Counted from the first letter of the stretch, positions 8,904 through 18,418 are shown. The stretch is DNA of 64,000 nucleotides from Opitutaceae bacterium (GCA_041395105.1 JAWLBB010000004.1:1-64000), one strand, 5' to 3'. Program-made: numbers and translations. The notes: generated from the letters alone by a model not told the origin.

Positions 8904-10074
8904 GGTTACGGTGAATCCGGAAGTGTCCGCCGACCTGAAGCAGGCCGAAAAAAGTCAGCATGCCATCGTAGTAACGGTAATGTCCGGAGGGCAGGGGAGC
9001 CTCCCAGAGCCTTCGGACAAAAGGTTCGGCCTTCTCGCGATCGGCGGCCAGACCGGCCACTGCGGCCATGGCCATGAGACCCCGTGAGGCGGAGCTGGAG
9101 ATGACCCGGCCGTCCAGGGTGAAGACGCCGGCCGGCGCGTCCCTGAATTGGGTGAGGAAATCCAGGACGCGGTTGCTCTGCTCGACCTGCCAGGGATCGG
9201 CGGCAAACCAGGCGTGGTCGAGGGCGACGTTGGAGAGGGTCCGCCAGGCATCGTAGCGGAAATCCTCGTGACCCTGGTGCATCTTCGGGGCACCGTCGAA
9301 GTAGGAATAGTCCGGCATCAGGCCGGTCGCGGGGTGGGCGGCCTTGCGGAAAAGCTCGCGGCTGGTCGCGGCGGCCTTGAGCCAGAAGTCTCGGTCGCGC
9401 GCCGCCCAGCGCCCCCACAGTTCGTAGAAGGCCGGCAGGTGGTAGGAGGGATCGGTCACCCCGGCCCATGGACGTGCCGGGACGAAGCGGACCTGGCGTG
9501 AATCCCGGTCGAACATGCTGATGACGTTTTCGCGGCCCTCATCGCTCTTGTGGAGCATGACCTCGAGGATGGCATTGGCCTCGGCCTCGTAGTTGAAGAT
9601 GCCCTCGCCGGAGCCCCATCGGCGTGCTGCGAAAAACAGCGCCATGGCGAACCACTCCTCGCCGTCCGGGGCCGGACCCTCACTGATCCGGGTCCCGTTG
9701 CGCCGGCAGTGCCAGGCGAAGTAGCCGGCCAGCTCGCCATCGGAGTGGTACATATGGGTCTTGGTCCACTTCCAGAGCCGGTCAAACTCGGCCTGGTGGT
9801 CGAGCTGGACCGCGATCATCATCCCGTAGGACATGCCTTCGCTGCGGGCATCATCGTTGGCGATGTCCATCAGGCAGGCCGAGTCGCCGTCGGGATAGTA
9901 GACGCGCTCGGTCTCGTCGTCCCCGTAGAAGTAGTGTTGCCAGGCTTCCTCAAGCCTGGCCTGAATCGCGTCCTCGGAGATCCCCAGCCACTCGGCGAAG
10001 AGATTACGATGGACGCCGGTTTCAAAGGCCCCTTTGGGCGAGTGGTCTTTTGTTTCCATAATGGATCCGGTCAT
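8884..10074 (-). CDS. GH8 reducing-end xylose-releasing exo-oligoxylanase (Rex-type)
   Basis: 396 residues, the usual size of Rex enzymes, which remove single xyloses from the reducing end of xylooligosaccharides. The (alpha/alpha)6-barrel signatures are clear: NDDARSEGMSYGMM with the proton-donor Glu79, and GPAPDGEEWFAMAL with the second acidic residue Asp137, plus conserved GLMPDYSYFDG and FRYDAWRTLSN blocks. No signal peptide is seen, so it should act in the cytoplasm on imported oligosaccharides. ATG at 10074 is used; an internal ATG at 10059 would also work. It overlaps the GH67 gene by 20 bp. Upstream is a 225-bp gap holding an inverted GTAG repeat. General GH8 endo-glucanase activity is less likely given the Rex-like spacing and neighbours. 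Confidence 0.92.
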   Translation of the reverse strand: MTGSIMETKDHSPKGAFETGVHRNLFAEWLGISEDAIQARLEEAWQHYFYGDDETERVYYPDGDSACLMDIANDDARSEGMSYGMMIAVQLDHQAEFDRLWKWTKTHMYHSDGELAGYFAWHCRRNGTRISEGPAPDGEEWFAMALFFAARRWGSGEGIFNYEAEANAILEVMLHKSDEGRENVISMFDRDSRQVRFVPARPWAGVTDPSYHLPAFYELWGRWAARDRDFWLKAAATSRELFRKAAHPATGLMPDYSYFDGAPKMHQGHEDFRYDAWRTLSNVALDHAWFAADPWQVEQSNRVLDFLTQFRDAPAGVFTLDGRVISSSASRGLMAMAAVAGLAADREKAEPFVRRLWEAPLPSGHYRYYDGMLTFFGLLQVGGHFRIHRNHGPDTQ

Positions 10075-10158
10075 GCTGGGCAGACTAGAGGCTGTTATGC
10101 ACTTTCATCCTGGATTACCCTGTACGAACAGCCCGCCAGGGCGTCAGATGCGAAGAAA

Positions 10159-10228
10159 TGTAGATGCAACGCCGCTCTGTCGGCGTTCTCGAGGCAAGGG
10201 AACACTCCGACACAGCGAAGTGGCTACA
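10159..10228. repeat. REP/BIME-like inverted pair (GTAG...CTAC), GCTGTGTCG-loop type
   Basis: The element opens with TGTAGATGC and closes with TGGCTACA. The left half (GCCGCTCTGTCGGCGTT) and the right half (AACACTCCGACACAGCG) are imperfect inverted copies. It fills most of the gap between the transporter gene and the GH8 gene and has the same structure as the element at 51973-52040. Confidence 0.6.
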
Positions 10229-10299
10229 ACAGACCAGCAATGACTTGCGAAAGTGACCATGAATCCAAAGTGTATCACAGCCTCCAGGATCAGAACATT

Positions 10300-11787
10300 T
10301 CACTCGGAAGCGAATTTCTTCCGCCGGTCGGCGAGTTCGTCGCCGATGCGGATATTCAATTCCTTGGAGATCGGATAGAAAAGCAGAATGACGGCCGCGG
10401 CCACAATCATCAGTGCGGGATAAAGGGTCGCGGAATGGCGGATGCCGAGAACGGCCGTCTCGGTCAGGGCGGCGCTTGAGTCGTAGCCGTAGAGTCCGAG
10501 AAGGACTCCACCGATCATCCCGCCGACGCCGAGGCCGAATTTCAGGGCGAAGACCACACCGGCGAACATGAAACCGGTCGCCCGGCGGCCGGTCTGCCAT
10601 TCGGAATAATCGACGGTGTCGGCGATCATGGACCAGAGCAGGGGAATGGTCGGCCCGTAGCAGGCACCCCAGGAAAGGCCCTGAACCAGCATCAGGCCGA
10701 CATGATCGGCCGGAATAAAGAGCAGCCAGAGGGTCGAGGCCGCGGTGAGCAGAAGGCAGGTCACAAAGACCGCTCGTTTGCCGAACCGTTCGGACAGGGG
10801 TTTGGAGAGAAGCACGCCGATGAGGGTCGAAGGGGTGCCGGCCATGTTGAAAAAGGCGTAAGCGACATTCGGAATATTGGAATGATCGGTCGCGACGAGC
10901 AGCCCGAAGGTGTCGAGGACGGACTGCCACCAGGTGAAGACCCCGTCGGTCGGCACCACCAGGTTCAGGCTACCGAGGAATCCGAAAAGGGCATCATGGT
11001 CGACATAGTCGTTCATGAAGAAAGTCAGGGAGCCGCCCCGCACCACGAGCATGATGAAGATCAGAAGCGTTGCGGAAAATAGGATGACCCACGGTTTGTT
11101 CTTCAGGGCGTCCTTGATGTCCTCGAGGGCGGAGGCCTGTTGTTCGGGATCAGGCTGAACCCGCTCCTTCGAAGCGAGGAAGGCGATGAGGAACAGGAAA
11201 ATCGTGATGATCGCGAATATCCCGATGGTCAGGGACCACCCGCGCGCGTCGTCGCCCGCCCCGAGTTTGGCCACCAGCGGCCAGGTGAATCCCTGCACGA
11301 CGAAGGTCGTCAGGGTGACCGCGACGAAGCGGTAGGTCGACAGACTGGTCCGCTCGTTGACATCGCCGGTCATGACGCCGTTCAGGGCGCAGTAGGGGAC
11401 GTTGTTGACCGTGTAGACCGCCATGAGCAGGAAATACATCACGTAGGCGTAGATGAGTTTCCCGTCGGGTGAGAAATCCGGCGTGGTGAAGGTGAGCCAG
11501 AAGATGGCGGCGAAGGGCAGGGCCGACCAGATGAGCCAGGGACGGAACCGGCCCCAGCGATGCTTGGTCCGGTCGGCGATCACGCCCATGAGCGGATCGG
11601 TGAATGCATCAAAGATGCGACCGATTCCGAAAAGAATGCCGGCGGCGACCGGGCTGATGCCCATGACGTTGGTGAAAAAGAAGAACTGGTAGGCCATCAG
11701 GACCTGGAACACGAAATTCGCGCCCGAGTCGCCGAGGCTGTAGCCGGCCTTCTCCCTGAAGGAGAGACGTTGGGTGTAGTGATCCAT
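10300..11787 (-). CDS. GPH-family (glycoside-pentoside-hexuronide) MFS sugar cation symporter
   Basis: 495 residues from MDHYTQRLSF with about twelve hydrophobic helices. The GPH signature is intact: an early helix with GYSLGDSGANFVF, then DAFTDPLMGVIADRTKHRWG followed by RFRPW. These symporters import di- and oligosaccharides, often xylosides, through the inner membrane. The frame is open to 11934, but the extra part overlaps GH52 and is unlike the family. Its start codon shares one base with the GH52 stop (TGATG), so translation is coupled. By context the cargo is xylooligosaccharide, inferred from its position between the GH52 gene and the GH8-GH67 genes. Confidence 0.92.
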   Translation of the reverse strand: MDHYTQRLSFREKAGYSLGDSGANFVFQVLMAYQFFFFTNVMGISPVAAGILFGIGRIFDAFTDPLMGVIADRTKHRWGRFRPWLIWSALPFAAIFWLTFTTPDFSPDGKLIYAYVMYFLLMAVYTVNNVPYCALNGVMTGDVNERTSLSTYRFVAVTLTTFVVQGFTWPLVAKLGAGDDARGWSLTIGIFAIITIFLFLIAFLASKERVQPDPEQQASALEDIKDALKNKPWVILFSATLLIFIMLVVRGGSLTFFMNDYVDHDALFGFLGSLNLVVPTDGVFTWWQSVLDTFGLLVATDHSNIPNVAYAFFNMAGTPSTLIGVLLSKPLSERFGKRAVFVTCLLLTAASTLWLLFIPADHVGLMLVQGLSWGACYGPTIPLLWSMIADTVDYSEWQTGRRATGFMFAGVVFALKFGLGVGGMIGGVLLGLYGYDSSAALTETAVLGIRHSATLYPALMIVAAAVILLFYPISKELNIRIGDELADRRKKFASE

Positions 11788-13949
11788 CACTGACGCCGGG
11801 TTGTTTTCGTTTCGTTCATCCAGAGGACGGCGGTCACGCCGCGGGGATAATAGCGGCTGCCGCAGGTGATGCCGGAATCGCTGCGGATCTGGTCGCACAT
11901 GGCGAAGGCCCCGCAACCGGCCTGTCGCTGCCACTCGGCATGGACGGAGTCGGCCCTGGCGGCGGCCCGGCTCATGGTCTCCGGGTAGATCGATCGGATG
12001 ATGTGTTGCGACAGGGCGATCTTGCTGAACCAGGTATTGGTGCTGGTGCTGCTCATCTTCCAGCCGCCCGAGGTGGCATCCAGGCAGACACCTTTTCGCA
12101 GGATGGTCCTGAGATGCCGGGCAAGGCGATCATGGAGGTCGGCAAATCGTCCGCGGCGATCCGTCGCATCGCGAAGACCCAGGAAGAGAGGGTAGAGGAA
12201 TCCTTCAATGGCTGGAATGATGCGCGAGGTGTTGTTGTTTTCGAAAACGGCGGGGAAGCAGCCGTCCTCTTCCGAGAACTTGCCGATGAGGGTTTGGGCC
12301 AATTGGCCGGCGGACTTCCGCGCGTCCCGGGATGGTCCGGGTCGACGGAGCCGTTTGAAGGCCGCTTCGAGCAGAATCCAGGCGCCGAGGGTCTTGACTA
12401 CGAGGTAGAGGTTGTTGCGCGCCTGCCCAAGGCTGACATCGAGGCTGTCATAGGTGGTGATCTCCGCGCCGGTCTTTCCGCACCTGGAGCTGTCGAATTT
12501 CATGATCCCGTCCCGTTTCGCCGGTATCGGGTGATCGCGGCGCCGGATGCTCTCCGCGCACGCCAGGAGGGTCGCCTCCTGCTTTTTCAGCCACCTGATG
12601 TCGTTCGTGTGAATGGCGTAGGTGATGGCGGTGAGAACCCAGTTGAGCAATTGCTCCATCGTCATCTGGCTGAAGCAGCCGGTCAGTTCGACGCATTCAT
12701 AGCTCGAATAGCCCTTCGGGGTGAAGTTGTTCATCACCCCCATGTCGTGGGTGAAGGAGAGGCCACCGGGTGCGGAACGGGTCGGGGAAAGCTTCACCCG
12801 ATCTTCGTAGGAATACCGTGCGACAAACTGATCGAGGATGTTGCGAACCGCCCACGGGAACCAGCACAGCTCGAAGAACATCTGGTCGACGGCCAGATCG
12901 AAGGTGTTCATCATGCGGTACTCGCCTTCGTTGACCACGTAGAGAGGCCCGTTGCTGTTCCAGAGCAGCTGGCTGTTGCCGAGGTAACTGTGCGTGCCCT
13001 GGGCGATGAGGAACTTCTGGTCGGCCGTCAGCCCGGATCGCTCGAGTTCCCGGTCCCGTCGGGCGGCCAACCGTTCGTAGTGGGTCCGCATGGACAACCC
13101 GTGAGCGAGGACCTCCTCGAGGTTCGCGAACCACTTCGTGTAGGCGTAGGTCGTCTCGATCCCGGTGGTGGCGCAACCGTTCTGGAAGAACCCGAGAACC
13201 AGGGGGAACCGCCTCTTTTTGCCGGCGGCGACCGTGAAGACGAGTCCGCATTCTCCGCCGATCAGGAGAAGACCGCGGTGGTCCCTCTGATTCGGATTGA
13301 AGATGTCGAAACCCTGACGGGCTTCCGCACGGGATGAGGGAGGGGTGGCAAACCCGAACTCTGTCCCGCAGGCGAATCCCTTCAGATCACTCCGCGCGTC
13401 CTCAAGCGGGCGGAAGAGGCGATCGGGATCGCCGACACCGAGGATCAACTCGACCGGATCCTTCCCTTTGCGGTTGTCCATTTCGATCCAGCCGTTGATG
13501 TGAGGCGAGAAGCTGAGGCGGGCCTCCTCCTTGGAGATCCCCGCAGGATCGGGGGTCTCCCCGAACGGACTGAGCAGGCTGAAAGAGAATCGTCCGTCCC
13601 GGGTCGACCAGGTGTCGCTGGCCCAACCGAGGGATCGGGAGATCTGGCGGGCGGTCAGGGGACGATAATGTGGATTGGAGCGGACCGAGGCCGCTTCCCC
13701 GGTAAAGGTCCCCTCAAGCGAGGCCTGCGGCTTGAAGAAAGGCAGAAGACGCCAGGGTTTGCCTCCACTCTCGCGGAAACCCACATAGACGTTCTGGTTG
13801 GCCGGTCCCCGGAGGGCATACCCAAAACCTCCGGTATTCTCGGGAAGTCCCACGGTGAAGCTGGCGAATGCGCCAAGAGGCGAATGCTGAGCGTGATAGT
13901 GTTCGGAGCGGCTTGTTTTAAGATTGGGCATGGGTGGAAAGTCCGGCAT
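11787..13949 (-). CDS. GH52 beta-xylosidase
   Basis: 720 residues, very close in length to the Geobacillus GH52 xylosidases (~705). It shows the family N-terminus AQHSPLGAFASFTVGLP, the block VVNEGEYRMMNTFDL with nucleophile Glu341, and AEITTYDSLDVSLGQARNNL with acid/base Asp501. The spacing of 160 residues equals that of the experimentally defined pair Glu335/Asp495. It hydrolyses xylobiose and short xylooligosaccharides with retention. There is no signal peptide, so it is cytoplasmic. An alternative ATG lies at 13931. It is the first gene of the minus-strand xylan unit, divergent from the TonB-dependent receptor, and probably controlled by the palindromes at 14093-14161. Confidence 0.94.
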   Translation of the reverse strand: MPDFPPMPNLKTSRSEHYHAQHSPLGAFASFTVGLPENTGGFGYALRGPANQNVYVGFRESGGKPWRLLPFFKPQASLEGTFTGEAASVRSNPHYRPLTARQISRSLGWASDTWSTRDGRFSFSLLSPFGETPDPAGISKEEARLSFSPHINGWIEMDNRKGKDPVELILGVGDPDRLFRPLEDARSDLKGFACGTEFGFATPPSSRAEARQGFDIFNPNQRDHRGLLLIGGECGLVFTVAAGKKRRFPLVLGFFQNGCATTGIETTYAYTKWFANLEEVLAHGLSMRTHYERLAARRDRELERSGLTADQKFLIAQGTHSYLGNSQLLWNSNGPLYVVNEGEYRMMNTFDLAVDQMFFELCWFPWAVRNILDQFVARYSYEDRVKLSPTRSAPGGLSFTHDMGVMNNFTPKGYSSYECVELTGCFSQMTMEQLLNWVLTAITYAIHTNDIRWLKKQEATLLACAESIRRRDHPIPAKRDGIMKFDSSRCGKTGAEITTYDSLDVSLGQARNNLYLVVKTLGAWILLEAAFKRLRRPGPSRDARKSAGQLAQTLIGKFSEEDGCFPAVFENNNTSRIIPAIEGFLYPLFLGLRDATDRRGRFADLHDRLARHLRTILRKGVCLDATSGGWKMSSTSTNTWFSKIALSQHIIRSIYPETMSRAAARADSVHAEWQRQAGCGAFAMCDQIRSDSGITCGSRYYPRGVTAVLWMNETKTTRRQ

Positions 13950-14092
13950 GGAAGGGGTGAACGACGGGAAGATTCAGCGCGAGACGGGCCCATCAGGAGT
14001 CAGCGGGACCGGGGAGGGGGGATTACCGAACCTGATGCAAACCGAAAGGAATTCTACTCTTTTTGACTTGCCGCTGGGAAGCGGCTGCAAAT

Positions 14093-14104
14093 ACTAGCGT
14101 TAGT
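14093..14104. promoter_or_regulatory. Operator-like palindrome 1 (ACTAGCGTTAGT)
   Basis: Near-perfect 12-bp inverted repeat with central GCG, the first of three sites sharing the core CTAGCGYTAGT. The central CG and dyad symmetry fit LacI-family operators. The next site starts 20 bp downstream, placing both on the same DNA face. Confidence 0.55.
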
Positions 14105-14112
14105 TCTATGGA

Positions 14113-14124
14113 CCTAGCGTTAGT
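14113..14124. promoter_or_regulatory. Operator-like palindrome 2 (CCTAGCGTTAGT)
   Basis: Shares 11 of 12 bases with site 1, exactly 20 bp downstream of it (about two helical turns), which is typical of cooperative repressor binding. Confidence 0.55.
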
Positions 14125-14149
14125 GCTGTTCTTTTGGCAGCTGCGCCGT

Positions 14150-14161
14150 TCTAGCGCTAGT
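14150..14161. promoter_or_regulatory. Operator-like palindrome 3 (TCTAGCGCTAGT)
   Basis: Contains the perfect 10-bp palindrome CTAGCGCTAG. It starts 37 bp after site 2 and is probably the strongest site of the three. It may bind a LacI-family repressor of the xylan genes; no regulator gene lies directly adjacent. Confidence 0.55.
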
Positions 14162-14432
14162 GCAACGAACCTTTTGCAGAGAGCCTTATTTCCTGAAGAG
14201 ATTTGCCTAATCGTTCGATTTGCCCTGAATTCGGTCTCGAATTCCCCAACCCCATTCGATTTGTCGACTTTGTTGCTTCCCGGTATCCGTTTTCCTGTTT
14301 TCCCGACGTGCCGCCTTCCTGCGAAGGTGCGGGCGGCTCTTCGGTTCGGCCGAGCGCAGCATAATCCCCTCGAGGCGTTCATCAGCCGCTGACGCACCAC
14401 TCTCCCGGATGATTCCTGAATCAACCCTAACC

Positions 14433-17400
14433 ATGCAAACCAAAGGATCTATGAGCTACAAAACCCTCGGCTTAACCCGCCGATTGCTTGCCTTCAGCAC
14501 CGCGGTGCTTGTCCCTGTTTTTGGATACGGACAAGCGACCGCTCCGGCTTCCGCGCCGGCAGAGGAAGAAGAAAATGTCGTCGAGCTCTCGCCGTTTGAA
14601 GTCACTGGCGAAGCAACAGTCGGCTACCGCGCGGCCACCACCCTGGCCGGCAATCGACTCAACACCAACCTTCGGGACATCGGTAATGCCGTTCAGGTCA
14701 TCACCGAGGAGTTCCTCCAGGATACCGGAGCGATCGGCAACGAGACTCTGCTCCAGTACACGACCAATACGGAAGTCGGCAACGTGAACGGCAATTTCGC
14801 CGGAGTCGGCGACGGGGCCACGCTGGACGAGTCCAGCCGTTTCAAGAACCCTAACCAGAACACCCGTGTCCGTGGTCTGGCCGCTGCCGATAATTCGCGC
14901 GACTACTACCTGTCGAACGTTCCCTGGGACGCCTACAATGTCGACCGGGTCGATCTGCAGCGCGGACCCAATTCGATTCTTTTCGGCCACGGCAGTCCGG
15001 CCGGTGTCATCAATACCACGCTCAAGTCGGCCGGATTCAAGACCGCCGGCCAGGCGGAGGTCCGGTTCGATGAATACGGCTCGATCCGTGGTTCGCTCGA
15101 CTACAACCAGGTCCTGGTTGACAATCAACTGGCGGTCCGGGTGGCCGGGGTGAGCGACAACCAGAGATTCAAGCAGGATCCCGCCTTCCAGGACACCAAC
15201 CGCGGTTATATCGCCGGTCGCTGGGAACCCGATTTTCTGTCGAAGAACGGAATCCGCACCATCGTCAAGGCCAACTTCGAGGTTGGCGACGTCTCCAGCA
15301 ATCGCCCCCGCAGCATTCCCCCGATCGACAAGATCACCCCCTGGTTCTACCGGGGCACCTACGAAGGCAAGGACAAGAATGGTGACCCGCGGACCTATCC
15401 GAACCTGAACAAGGCCGGTTACAACATGATCAACGTCAACGACGACAACACCGGTCGTCCGGGTGTCGGGCAGACCCGTCCGTCCCTCAACTATACCGGT
15501 CAGTCGGGTGTGCCGAACCCCGCCTACAACCCCTGGGTGGGCTCTTTTGCCCAGAGTTTTGGCGGCCCCCTGCTCTACTATCCGGAAGGGGCCACCTCGA
15601 CCAACAATGTCTGGGTGCAGGAAATCCGCAATATTTACGCGATCGGACCGGATGGGAATATCGACGGCAACTTTTCCCAGAATGCCTACAACCGGCCCAA
15701 CGGCATCGCCAATCTGGCCAATTGGGCCAAAGGATCCGGCGTCGAGTTTGCCGAGATCTACAAGAACAAGAATCTCGACGACCCGACCGTGTTTGATTTC
15801 TATAACAACCTCCTCGATGGCCCAAACAAGGAGGAGTGGGCGGATTTCCAGACCTATAGCGTCAGTCTCTCCCAGACCTACATGAACGATACCTTCGGGT
15901 GGGATGTCAGTTACTACAACGAGACCTACAGCGACGGTCAGCTCTCCCTGATTTCGGACACCCGACAGGCCATCTACATCGACTTCAACACCTATTATTC
16001 CGATGGAACGCAGGCCGGTGTGGGCGAATATCCGAACAACATCCCCTACGATGACGGCACTCCGAATCCGCATTTCGGACAGGCCTTCGTCAGCGACAGC
16101 GGCCAGTTCGGCAACAACTCCTACGACAGTGACCGCTACACGGCCCGGGTGACTCTCTTCGCGAACCTGGACTTCGAGAAGATCAACCCCGACTCCTCGG
16201 CGAGCAGTATCCTCGGCTCCCACACCTTCACCGGTCTGTTGGCCCGGGACCAGCAGGAGACAGACGGCCGGAATTGGCAACGCTATGCCATCATCGATGA
16301 CAACTATCGCCAGTTCCTTGGCGGCAATGCCCTCACCGCGAAATTCACGGATGACCTCTTCGCGGTGAACCCGGTCATCTACCTCGGGAATTCCTTCGCC
16401 AACCAGCCGGCGGCGGCGTATATACCGCGCGTCACTCAAAAGATTGAAGTGCCCAGCCAGCTGACGGTGATGGCCTTTGATTCGCATTGGGCGCCGCCGA
16501 CGGATCCGAATGCACCCGGTTATGTGGATCCGGCGGCCTACTGGTTCGATCCGGGACGTATCTTTAATCCGGCTACGGAAACCCAGGCCTACGATTCCAC
16601 CCAGTCTGAGAACAAGGCCAATTACGTCGGGTTTCGCCCGGTCACCGTCAATGTGGTGGATTCGGAACTGGGCAATCGTGATCTCCTGACGACCAGTGCA
16701 CGGCTGACCCGGGACAGGGTCGAATCCAAAGCCCTGGTCTGGCAGGGCAAGATGTTGAACAATTCGATCGTTGGAACGGTCGGTTACCGCGAAGACACTG
16801 CTTCTTCCTGGGCGACCAACCGGAATTCAAACGACGCATCGGGATACGGTTACGTGGATCTCGGCGATTCCTTCGTGCTTCCGTCCGATCCCGGCAACGA
16901 GCAGGATGTGACTTCAACTGCGTGGAGCGTGGTCGGGCATTTCAACGATATTCCGGGACTGTCAGGGCTGATGGAGGATTTGCCCATCCTGGTCAGTGGT
17001 TACTACAACAACTCGACCAACTTCCAGCCCCTGGCCAACCGCGTGGATGCCTATGGTGAGCCCATTTCGGCCCCGGAGGGTGAAACGACCGACTATGGCC
17101 TCATGTTCGAGACCAAGGACGGGAAGTATTGGTTCAAGGTAAACAGCTACAAGACGACCGTGCAGCGGGCATCCTCCTCCGGTGGGTTGAGCAATACCTG
17201 GTTTATCGGTGCGTCCCAAGCTTGGACCGGGAACTGGGTCAATCGGTTCGAGTTCGACTGGACGGGCGACACCATCGCGAGTGCGGCGGTGGACCCGGAT
17301 CCGACGAACAACATGTACAACTACAGTGCCGACGTCGGTGAGACATTGGAAGATGCCCAGGCACGTGAGGCCGCGGCCATCAGTGCCTGGCGCGCCTGGC

Positions 17401-18167
17401 AGGCCAAGGTCGATCCCCGGTTCTACGCGGCCTGGGGTATCAACCTGAATGATCCGAACACAGCGATCGGTGCGAGCACTCCCCAGGGGTTTGCCCTGAC
17501 CGAGGATGCGACCTCCGAGGGCTATGAGTTCGAGTTCAGCGCTTCGCCGATCGACAACTGGCGGATCACGGTCAACGCCAGCAGGACGACTGCCACGCGG
17601 CAAAACGTCGGAGGTGTGGCCCTTGCCGAATTCATCAATGGCTACAATGACGCCCTCAAGAACACACCGGCTGGTGACGTTCGCATCTGGTGGGGTGGAG
17701 CCGGCAATGAGACCTCCCTGTTCCAGTGGAACCAGAATGTCGGTTTCGAATGGACGGCCATCGGTCTCCAGGAAGGAACCGATGTGGCGGAGCTTCGCAA
17801 GTGGCGCTTCAACGCTATCACCACTTACGACTTCACCGAAGGGCCGCTGAAGGGATTGAGTGTGGGTGGTGGTATCCGCTACCAGGATAATGTCACCATC
17901 GGTTATCCTCCGGTTGGTTCATCGGACGACTTCAGCATCGATCTGGACAGCCCGATACAGGGCCCGTCGGAGACAAACTACGATTTCTGGGCGGGTTACA
18001 ATCTCCCGGTCTTTGATCGTATTGACTGGCGAATACAGCTGAATGTCAGGAACGCATTCGCCGGAGACAAGCTGATACCGATCTCCGCCAATCCCGATGG
18101 ATCAATAGCGGGCTGGCGTATCGCGCCGACCAGAAATATAACGCTGACCAATACGTTCAGTTTCTAG
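14433..18167 (+). CDS. TonB-dependent outer-membrane receptor (Opitutaceae-type)
   Basis: About 1,244 residues: a signal peptide (LLAFSTAVLVPVFGYGQA), a short acidic linker, then a TonB-box-like ELSPFEVTGE, a plug domain (GNAVQVITEEFLQDTG; VDRVDLQRGPNSILFGHGSP) and a 22-strand-type beta barrel ending in an aromatic residue (TLTNTFSF). It imports oligosaccharides across the outer membrane with energy from TonB. No SusD-like gene is adjacent, which is normal for Verrucomicrobiota receptors. ATG at 14433 is used; ATG at 14451, preceded by AAAGGA at 14442-14447, is an equally good start. It is divergent from the GH52 operon, so the likely ligand is glucuronoxylan fragments. A perfect hairpin terminator follows. 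Confidence 0.93.
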   Translation: MQTKGSMSYKTLGLTRRLLAFSTAVLVPVFGYGQATAPASAPAEEEENVVELSPFEVTGEATVGYRAATTLAGNRLNTNLRDIGNAVQVITEEFLQDTGAIGNETLLQYTTNTEVGNVNGNFAGVGDGATLDESSRFKNPNQNTRVRGLAAADNSRDYYLSNVPWDAYNVDRVDLQRGPNSILFGHGSPAGVINTTLKSAGFKTAGQAEVRFDEYGSIRGSLDYNQVLVDNQLAVRVAGVSDNQRFKQDPAFQDTNRGYIAGRWEPDFLSKNGIRTIVKANFEVGDVSSNRPRSIPPIDKITPWFYRGTYEGKDKNGDPRTYPNLNKAGYNMINVNDDNTGRPGVGQTRPSLNYTGQSGVPNPAYNPWVGSFAQSFGGPLLYYPEGATSTNNVWVQEIRNIYAIGPDGNIDGNFSQNAYNRPNGIANLANWAKGSGVEFAEIYKNKNLDDPTVFDFYNNLLDGPNKEEWADFQTYSVSLSQTYMNDTFGWDVSYYNETYSDGQLSLISDTRQAIYIDFNTYYSDGTQAGVGEYPNNIPYDDGTPNPHFGQAFVSDSGQFGNNSYDSDRYTARVTLFANLDFEKINPDSSASSILGSHTFTGLLARDQQETDGRNWQRYAIIDDNYRQFLGGNALTAKFTDDLFAVNPVIYLGNSFANQPAAAYIPRVTQKIEVPSQLTVMAFDSHWAPPTDPNAPGYVDPAAYWFDPGRIFNPATETQAYDSTQSENKANYVGFRPVTVNVVDSELGNRDLLTTSARLTRDRVESKALVWQGKMLNNSIVGTVGYREDTASSWATNRNSNDASGYGYVDLGDSFVLPSDPGNEQDVTSTAWSVVGHFNDIPGLSGLMEDLPILVSGYYNNSTNFQPLANRVDAYGEPISAPEGETTDYGLMFETKDGKYWFKVNSYKTTVQRASSSGGLSNTWFIGASQAWTGNWVNRFEFDWTGDTIASAAVDPDPTNNMYNYSADVGETLEDAQAREAAAISAWRAWQAKVDPRFYAAWGINLNDPNTAIGASTPQGFALTEDATSEGYEFEFSASPIDNWRITVNASRTTATRQNVGGVALAEFINGYNDALKNTPAGDVRIWWGGAGNETSLFQWNQNVGFEWTAIGLQEGTDVAELRKWRFNAITTYDFTEGPLKGLSVGGGIRYQDNVTIGYPPVGSSDDFSIDLDSPIQGPSETNYDFWAGYNLPVFDRIDWRIQLNVRNAFAGDKLIPISANPDGSIAGWRIAPTRNITLTNTFSF

Positions 18168-18192
18168 TCAAAACCCCAAGTCTGAATTGCGA

Positions 18193-18223
18193 GACGCTCC
18201 CCCAACGGGGAGCGTCTTTTTTT
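18193..18223 (+). terminator. Rho-independent terminator of the TonB receptor gene
   Basis: A perfect 10-bp stem (GACGCTCCCC / GGGGAGCGTC) with loop CAAC is followed by seven T residues, 25 bp after the receptor stop codon. Confidence 0.93.
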
Positions 18224-18334
18224 ATGAGACATCACCACAGCGTGGAGCTTGAGTGGTGGGGGTGTGTCGTGAGCGCGCCCTTGTCATGATCCGCCGTCTG
18301 CAGGAGAGACGGGTTGAAGGCGCTGGCCTGAAGT

Positions 18335-18418
18335 GCGCCCCAATGGACCGGGGCGCTACAACGGGCGACGGGGACGATCCTCCGGTTTGGTCTGTAGCCC
18401 CGGCAGTCTCTGGCCGGG
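18335..18418. repeat. REP/BIME-like pair, CAGTCTCTGG type
   Basis: Two GTAG-headed units in tail-to-tail order: GCGCCCCAATGG...GGGGCGCTACA (18335-18360) and TGTAGCCCCGGCAGTCTCTG (18393 onward). Both correspond to the two halves of the element at 46973-47038. Apart from the terminator and this pair, the 366-bp gap between the receptor and the TPR gene shows nothing recognisable. Confidence 0.55.

Larger units (their letters stand above)
13950..14432. other. Divergent regulatory region between GH52 operon and TonB receptor
   Basis: No gene is supported here. The stretch is noticeably more AT-rich than its neighbours and carries three operator-like palindromes at 14093-14161 plus a short inverted repeat (GCCGCT...AGCGGC) around 14070-14085. 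A TTGACT at 14063-14068 is a weak -35 candidate. No convincing paired -10 was found for either direction. Confidence 0.6.

Noticed and set aside
14472..16487. 671-residue minus-strand open frame inside the TonB receptor gene
   Set aside because: The plus-strand receptor has a signal peptide, plug and barrel signatures over this interval. The minus frame is an antisense shadow.
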